From: an uncultured Nitriliruptoraceae bacterium | Lineage (GTDB): Bacteria; Actinomycetota; Nitriliruptoria; Nitriliruptorales; Nitriliruptoraceae | Assembly (NCBI GenBank): GCA_913060655.1 | Contig: CAJXTG010000010.1 | Span: 1-49,413 of the forward strand | Length of the DNA stretch: 49,413 nt | Direction: 5' to 3' | In this document: positions 43,366-49,413 of the stretch, piece after piece | How positions within the stretch are numbered: position 1 is the first letter of the stretch | Layout: every line of letters starts with the position of its first letter | Position numbers and translations under genes: made by a program | Notes under the pieces: model-generated | The model's input: only the letters and a program-made list of their open reading frames with translations | Databases searched by the model: none | What the model was told of the DNA's origin: nothing

Positions 43366-45173
43366 GGGCCGTAGACGGCGGCGATCGCGTCGGCGTAGCG
43401 CTCCAGCACGACGTGGCGGCGTACGGAGAGCTTCTGGCTGAGCTCGACGCCCACGGTGAAGTCGTCCGGCAGGATCCGGAAGGCCCGGATCGCCTCGGCC
43501 CGCGACACCGTCGCGTTGACCCGATCGACCGCCTCCTGCAGCGTGGCGTGCAGCTCCGGGTCGTCGACGAGGTCGGCGACCTGCGCGCCGTCCCGGCCCC
43601 GCTCGGCGACCCAGCGGGCGAACGCCTCCGGCTCGACGGTCAGCAGGGCGGCGATGAACGGGCGGGCGTCCCCGAGCACGACCGCCTGCGACACGAGCGG
43701 GTGGGCGCGCAGCCCGTCCTCCAGGGGGCCCGGCGCGACGTTCTTGCCGGCGGCGGTGACCAGCAGCTCCTTCTTCCGGCCGGTGATCGTCAGGAAGCCC
43801 TCGCCGTCGAGGCGTCCGAGGTCGCCGGTGCGGAACCAGCCGTCGTCGGTCATCACGGTCGCCGTCGCGGCCGCATCACCGTGGTAGCCGGCGAACACGT
43901 GGGGGCCGGCGACCTCCACCTCCCCGTCGTCGGCGATGCGGACGCTGGCGCCCGGGACGGGCTTGCCCACCGTCCCGATCCGCAGCGCATCCGGACGGTT
44001 GATCGTCGCGCCCGCCGTCGTCTCGGTCAGGCCGTAGCCCTCGAGCACCATCACGCCGGCACCGGCGAAGAAGTGTCCGAGCCGCTCCCCCAGCGCCGCG
44101 CCGCCGGACACCGCATGGGTGACCCGTCCGCCGAGCGCGGCGCGCAGCCGTGCGAGGACGAGCCGGTCGAACAGCGCGTGCTCCAGCCGGGTCCGTGCCG
44201 TGACCCGTCCGGCGGCGCGCTCCCGCGACAGGCGCTCGGCGACCGCCGCGGCCCGGTCGAACACGGCGCCCCGTCCCGCATCGACGGCCCGCTGCCGTGC
44301 CCCGTCGTGGACCTTCTGGAACACGCGCGGGACGGCGAGCAGGAAGTCGGGGCTGAACCGCGGCAGCTCGTCGGTCAGCCGGGTGATGTCCGACGCGTAG
44401 CCGATGAGCACCCCGGCCCGCAGGCAGGTGACCTGCACGACGCGGGCGAAGATGTGGGCGAGCGGGAGGAAGAGGAGGGTGCGCGTGCCGGGGACGAGGA
44501 AGTCGCGCGCGGCGTGCCCGAGCTGGACGGCGTCCCACAGCAGGTTCCGGTGCGTGAGCACGCAGCCCTTCGGCGGCCCCGTGGTGCCCGACGTGTAGAC
44601 GATCGTGGCGACGTCGTCCTGGCGGACCTCGGCGGCACGTGCGTCGAGCTCGGCGGGCCGTACCGCCGCCCCGAGCGCGTCGAGGGTGTCCATCCCACCG
44701 TCGTCGAGCACGAGGACGCGCGCGACGTCCGGGGTGCGTGCGGCGACCTCCGCCCGACGGGCGGCGAGCTCGCCGTCCTCGGCGATGAGCAGCCGAGCAC
44801 CGGAGTCGGCGAGGATCCAGGCGACCTGCTCGGCCGACGACGTCTCGTACAGCGGCACGACGACGGCGCCGATGCGCCAGGCGGCGTAGTCGATGAGGGT
44901 GAACTCGACGCGGGTGCGACTGTGGACCGCGACCCGGTCGCCGTGCCCGATCCCGGCGCCGATCAGCCCACGGGCGCAACGCTCGACCGCGGCGGCGAAC
45001 CAGCGGCCGTCGTGCTCGACGAACCCGTCGCCGGAGCGGACCGCGACGGTCGGACGGTCCGGGACCGTGTCCCGGAGATGGTCGACGACGCTCGCGAGCG
45101 TCTCACCCGGCGGCAGGGGCGCGGCGTCGGGCGAGGTGTACTGCCGCCGTGTCGTCGCACCGATCCCGCACAC
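43362..45173 (-). CDS. long-chain fatty acid-CoA ligase (FadD15-like AMP-binding enzyme)
   Basis: A 603-residue adenylate-forming enzyme that activates fatty acids to acyl-CoA. Motifs in order are the P-loop YTSGTTGPPKGCVLTHRNLL, the LLFLPLAHIFARV block, SGGAALGERLGHFFAGAGV, EGYGLTETTAGATINRP, the TGDLGRLDGEGFLTITGR hinge and KELLVTAAGKNVAPGPLE, followed by the small C-terminal lid. The layout matches FadD15/long-chain acyl-CoA synthetases. GTG start at 45173 has GGAAGGGG just upstream and a TACGCT -10-like site 21 bases away. It is divergent from pepN across an 11-bp inverted repeat. Substrate chain length is not determined. Confidence 0.9.
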   Translation of the reverse strand: MCGIGATTRRQYTSPDAAPLPPGETLASVVDHLRDTVPDRPTVAVRSGDGFVEHDGRWFAAAVERCARGLIGAGIGHGDRVAVHSRTRVEFTLIDYAAWRIGAVVVPLYETSSAEQVAWILADSGARLLIAEDGELAARRAEVAARTPDVARVLVLDDGGMDTLDALGAAVRPAELDARAAEVRQDDVATIVYTSGTTGPPKGCVLTHRNLLWDAVQLGHAARDFLVPGTRTLLFLPLAHIFARVVQVTCLRAGVLIGYASDITRLTDELPRFSPDFLLAVPRVFQKVHDGARQRAVDAGRGAVFDRAAAVAERLSRERAAGRVTARTRLEHALFDRLVLARLRAALGGRVTHAVSGGAALGERLGHFFAGAGVMVLEGYGLTETTAGATINRPDALRIGTVGKPVPGASVRIADDGEVEVAGPHVFAGYHGDAAATATVMTDDGWFRTGDLGRLDGEGFLTITGRKKELLVTAAGKNVAPGPLEDGLRAHPLVSQAVVLGDARPFIAALLTVEPEAFARWVAERGRDGAQVADLVDDPELHATLQEAVDRVNATVSRAEAIRAFRILPDDFTVGVELSQKLSVRRHVVLERYADAIAAVYGP

Positions 45174-45193
45174 CCCTTCCCTGTCGCCCGACG

Positions 45194-45199
45194 AGCGTA
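45194..45199 (-). promoter_or_regulatory. candidate -10 box (TACGCT) of the acyl-CoA ligase
   Basis: A minus-strand hexamer 21 bases before the GTG, overlapping the left arm of the inverted repeat at 45198-45229. Confidence 0.4.
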
Positions 45200-45229
45200 G
45201 CCCTGCGGGCGCGGACGACCGCAGGGCTA
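45198..45229. promoter_or_regulatory. 11-bp inverted repeat, candidate shared operator
   Basis: TAGCCCTGCGG, ten bases, then its exact reverse complement CCGCAGGGCTA, centred in the 113-base gap between divergent ligase and pepN. The outer ends of both arms overlap the -10-like hexamers of the two genes, as expected for a site where a dimeric repressor blocks both promoters. Confidence 0.6.
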
Positions 45230-45233
45230 GCCT
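45228..45233 (+). promoter_or_regulatory. candidate -10 box (TAGCCT) of pepN
   Basis: A plus-strand hexamer overlapping the right arm of the inverted repeat, 53 bases before the pepN ATG. Confidence 0.4.
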
Positions 45234-45286
45234 CGCAGGACCGGCGCGCCCGCCCCGACCGCACCGGACGCCGGAGGGAGCCAGCG

Positions 45287-47869
<2,583 letters not shown>

Positions 47870-47919
47870 GCGGTGTCCCGGCGTCCCGCCGTCGCGCCGT
47901 CCCGGCGTCCGGTGGGGTC

Positions 47920-48201
47920 TCAGCCGCCGAGGTCGCCGAGGAGCCGTTCCGCCGCGATCTCCGCGCAGGTGGCGCACATCGGGTAGCGGGACGGGTCGCC
48001 GTCGGGCCGCCAGCGCTTCCCGCACAGCGCCGTCACCTCGCGTCCGGTGCGCCGGTACCGCTCGAGCTCACGGCGCGACACGTAGTGGGCGAACCGGTCG
48101 TGGTCGCCGTCCCCCGTCGACGGTGTCGTCCGCTCCTCGACGTCGACGTCGGGCAGGGTCGGGGCGGGACCGGACGGTGCGGCGGCCTGCAGGACGGGCA
48201 T
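47920..48201 (-). CDS. DUF3039 family protein
   Basis: A 93-residue actinobacterial protein. DHDRFAHYVSRRELER, VTALCGKRW and YPMCATCAEIAAE are the family's conserved blocks; the three cysteines (Cys-Gly-Lys...Cys-x-x-Cys) and a His could bind zinc. The function is unknown. The N-terminal 35 residues are disordered. The ATG at 48201 has GGAGGACCCCCG-type purines upstream, and a TAGCGT -10-like site lies at 48257-48262. It is monocistronic as far as can be seen. Confidence 0.82.
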   Translation of the reverse strand: MPVLQAAAPSGPAPTLPDVDVEERTTPSTGDGDHDRFAHYVSRRELERYRRTGREVTALCGKRWRPDGDPSRYPMCATCAEIAAERLLGDLGG

Positions 48202-48256
48202 GCGGGGGTCCTCCGTGACGGTCCGGGCGTCCGAACGCCCGGTGCGGCACGGTCCG

Positions 48257-48262
48257 ACGCTA
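48257..48262 (-). promoter_or_regulatory. candidate -10 box (TAGCGT) of the DUF3039 gene
   Basis: A minus-strand copy of the hexamer seen before murJ, aat, gpmA and the ABC ATPase gene, 56 bases before the ATG. Confidence 0.45.
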
Positions 48263-48267
48263 CCCGC

Positions 48268-49239
48268 TCAGACCCGCCGCCGATCGTGCACCGGGTGACG
48301 CCACACGTGGTCGACGGCGTCGTCGAGGGAGCGTCGCAGCCCGACACGGAAGTCGGGCACCTCCGGGGCGAGGCCCAGCTCGTCCCACAGCAGCGACGGC
48401 TCCACCCACAGGGCCATGTTCCACGCGCGCACCGTGTCCGGCGTGAAGATGTCGGGGGTCTCGAGCCGGGAGCGGAACAGCCGCATGAGCGACGTCCCGG
48501 CGAGGGCGAGGGGGGCCGGCAGCCGGACCACCACCAGCCGGGGCAGCAGCCGCGTGAGCTCGCCGAGGAACCGGTCCCAGCCGGCCGGATCGTGGTCGCC
48601 GATGCCGCGCGCCCCCTCCCAGTCGCCCTGCGCCGCGGCGATGAGCACCCGTGCGGCGTCGTGGACGTGGAGGTGGGAGAACGGCGGCGCGCTGCGCCCG
48701 GGGACGACCAGCACGCCGCGGCGGACGTTCGCGAACAACTGGTCGCCGGCGCCGTACACGTGCGGGAGCCGGATGCTGGCGACCGACAGGCCCGGACGCG
48801 CCGCGAGCTCCCGTTCCATGCGCAGCTTCACCCGGCCGTAGTCGATGACCGGAGCGGGCGGCGTGTCGGCGGTGATCGCCGTCACCGACGGCGCATGGAC
48901 GAGCAGCGACGAGCCGAACACGAACCGCCGCACGCCGGCGTTCTCCGCGGCGTCGGCGAGCGCCCGGGTGCCGGCCACGAAGGTCGGCTCGAGCCGGTGC
49001 GCGGGTTCGAACACCGCGCGACCACCGAGGTGGATGATGGCGTCGCACCCGTCGACGACCTCGGGCAGCGTGTCGGGCACGGTCAGATCACCGTGCACCG
49101 CCTCGACGTCGAGCCCGTCGAGCAGCGAGGCCCGGTTCGGCCGGCGGACCATGACCCGCGGACGCAGGCCCGCCGCGGCGAGCTGCCGCGCGACCTCCGA
49201 GCCGATGAACCCGGTCGCGCCGGTGACCAGCACACGCAT
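48268..49239 (-). CDS. NAD(P)-dependent epimerase/dehydratase (extended SDR)
   Basis: A 323-residue short-chain dehydrogenase of the extended type. MRVLVTGATGFIGSEVARQL is the NAD(P)-binding Gly motif, DAIIHLGG the second-strand block, FGSSLLVH carries the catalytic Ser, and DYGRVK is the Tyr-x-x-x-Lys pair. The C-terminal part (WDRFLGELTRLLPRL and the DIFTPDTVRAWNM stretch) resembles sugar or sterol/flavonoid-type reductases, with no clear substrate. GGGAG lies five bases before the ATG. A possible -10 (TATCAA, 49260-49265 on the minus strand) is close upstream. Confidence 0.87.
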   Translation of the reverse strand: MRVLVTGATGFIGSEVARQLAAAGLRPRVMVRRPNRASLLDGLDVEAVHGDLTVPDTLPEVVDGCDAIIHLGGRAVFEPAHRLEPTFVAGTRALADAAENAGVRRFVFGSSLLVHAPSVTAITADTPPAPVIDYGRVKLRMERELAARPGLSVASIRLPHVYGAGDQLFANVRRGVLVVPGRSAPPFSHLHVHDAARVLIAAAQGDWEGARGIGDHDPAGWDRFLGELTRLLPRLVVVRLPAPLALAGTSLMRLFRSRLETPDIFTPDTVRAWNMALWVEPSLLWDELGLAPEVPDFRVGLRRSLDDAVDHVWRHPVHDRRRV

Positions 49240-49337
49240 GTCCGCTCCCTGTCCCCCTCTTGATAGCGCGCCCGGGGGCGGGAACGGGGGGCCGAAGGTC
49301 CTGCGAACGACCGTCGTGAGGGTCGTCGTGGGGGTGG

Positions 49338-49413
49338 TGGTGCGCGAGGGGGGACTTGAACCCCCAAGGAGTTTCCTCCACACGGCCCTCAACCGTGCGC
49401 GTCTGCCAGTTCC
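49338..49413 (-). tRNA. tRNA-Leu (anticodon GAG), 5' end cut by the window
   Basis: On the minus strand, the anticodon stem CACGG/CCGTG encloses TTGAGGG (anticodon GAG). A long variable arm (TGGAGGAAACTCC), T-arm GGGGG-TTCAAGT-CCCCC and 3' acceptor CTCGCGC-A-CCA follow. CCA appears encoded. The first 11 bases or so of the 5' acceptor and D-arm lie beyond the window end. Confidence 0.93.

Noticed and set aside
47870-47919. Intrinsic terminator between pepN and DUF3039
   Set aside because: The gap holds two direct copies of GTCCCGGCGTCC but no compact hairpin; only a wide 8-bp inverted repeat including the stops is seen.

Overview
The window is a single, very GC-rich (well above 70% by eye) and densely packed chromosomal segment. 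It carries hallmarks of Actinomycetota: a Pup-ligation locus (ARC, Dop, Pup, PafA, PafB, PafC), TatA/TatC beside a HelY-type helicase, the mismatch endonuclease NucS, ClpS next to DUF2017, and DUF4193 and DUF3039 proteins. The order arc-dop-pup-pafA-pafBC-tatAC-helY matches the mycobacterial core locus. Much of the rest does not look mycobacterial (GH65, msrA and acnA placed upstream of trmI; Aat present). A deep-branching actinobacterium, for example a Nitriliruptoria-like lineage, is my inference and is not proven by the sequence. No insertion sequence, phage gene, CRISPR array or rRNA gene was seen, and no gap without a gene exceeds 300 bases.

Layout. 1-91: tail of a Lys/Ala-rich DNA-binding-type protein with a terminator. 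146-1146: a tandem repeat, then a PAC2-family gene. 1161-3563: serC and a second aminotransferase, divergently transcribed. 3553-8660: a purine-nucleoside-type BMP lipoprotein and its ABC transporter, separated by a hairpin and a promoter. 8820-10989: S-adenosylhomocysteine hydrolase and Aat. 11086-12768: murJ, diverging from aat across a perfect 30-bp palindrome. 12752-13894: DUF2017, clpS and a cold-shock-domain protein. 13986-17047: an operon of a Lys-rich protein, hisN, a RecB-like nuclease, a coiled-coil protein and a ParS/MbcA-like protein. 17126-17198: tRNA-Glu. 17231-39726: a run of minus-strand genes, many joined by 4-base ATGA/GTGA overlaps. In transcription order these are acnA, msrA, GH65, trmI, arc, dop, pup, pafA, pafB, pafC, tatA, tatC, a hypothetical, helY, a lipid kinase, pepQ, an acetyltransferase, a small membrane protein, DUF4193 and lnt. 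39889-49239: gpmA, NUDIX, nucS, ychF, a DUF1499-like gene, an acyl-CoA ligase, pepN, DUF3039 and an epimerase. The window ends inside a tRNA-Leu gene.

How it fits together. The centre is a protein-tagging and quality-control island. Dop deamidates the Gln-ending Pup, PafA ligates it to lysines, ARC recognises Pup through its coiled coil, and PafBC is the linked WYL-domain regulator pair. The 20S proteasome genes prcBA, usually found between pup and pafA, are absent: only 36 bases separate the two genes. ARC also lacks the C-terminal GQYL-type tail that docks on the proteasome. This looks like a pupylation system uncoupled from the proteasome, as known in corynebacteria, and it is the most interesting feature here. 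The same window encodes two N-degron components (Aat and ClpS). Other themes are nucleoside uptake next to adenosine-producing AhcY, and envelope functions (MurJ, Lnt, Tat).

Regulation. TAGCGT/TAGNNT hexamers recur in the short intergenic gaps and look like -10 boxes. Two divergent promoter regions (11011-11040 and 45198-45229) carry long perfect inverted repeats, and at least two genes (PAC2 and nucS) look leaderless.
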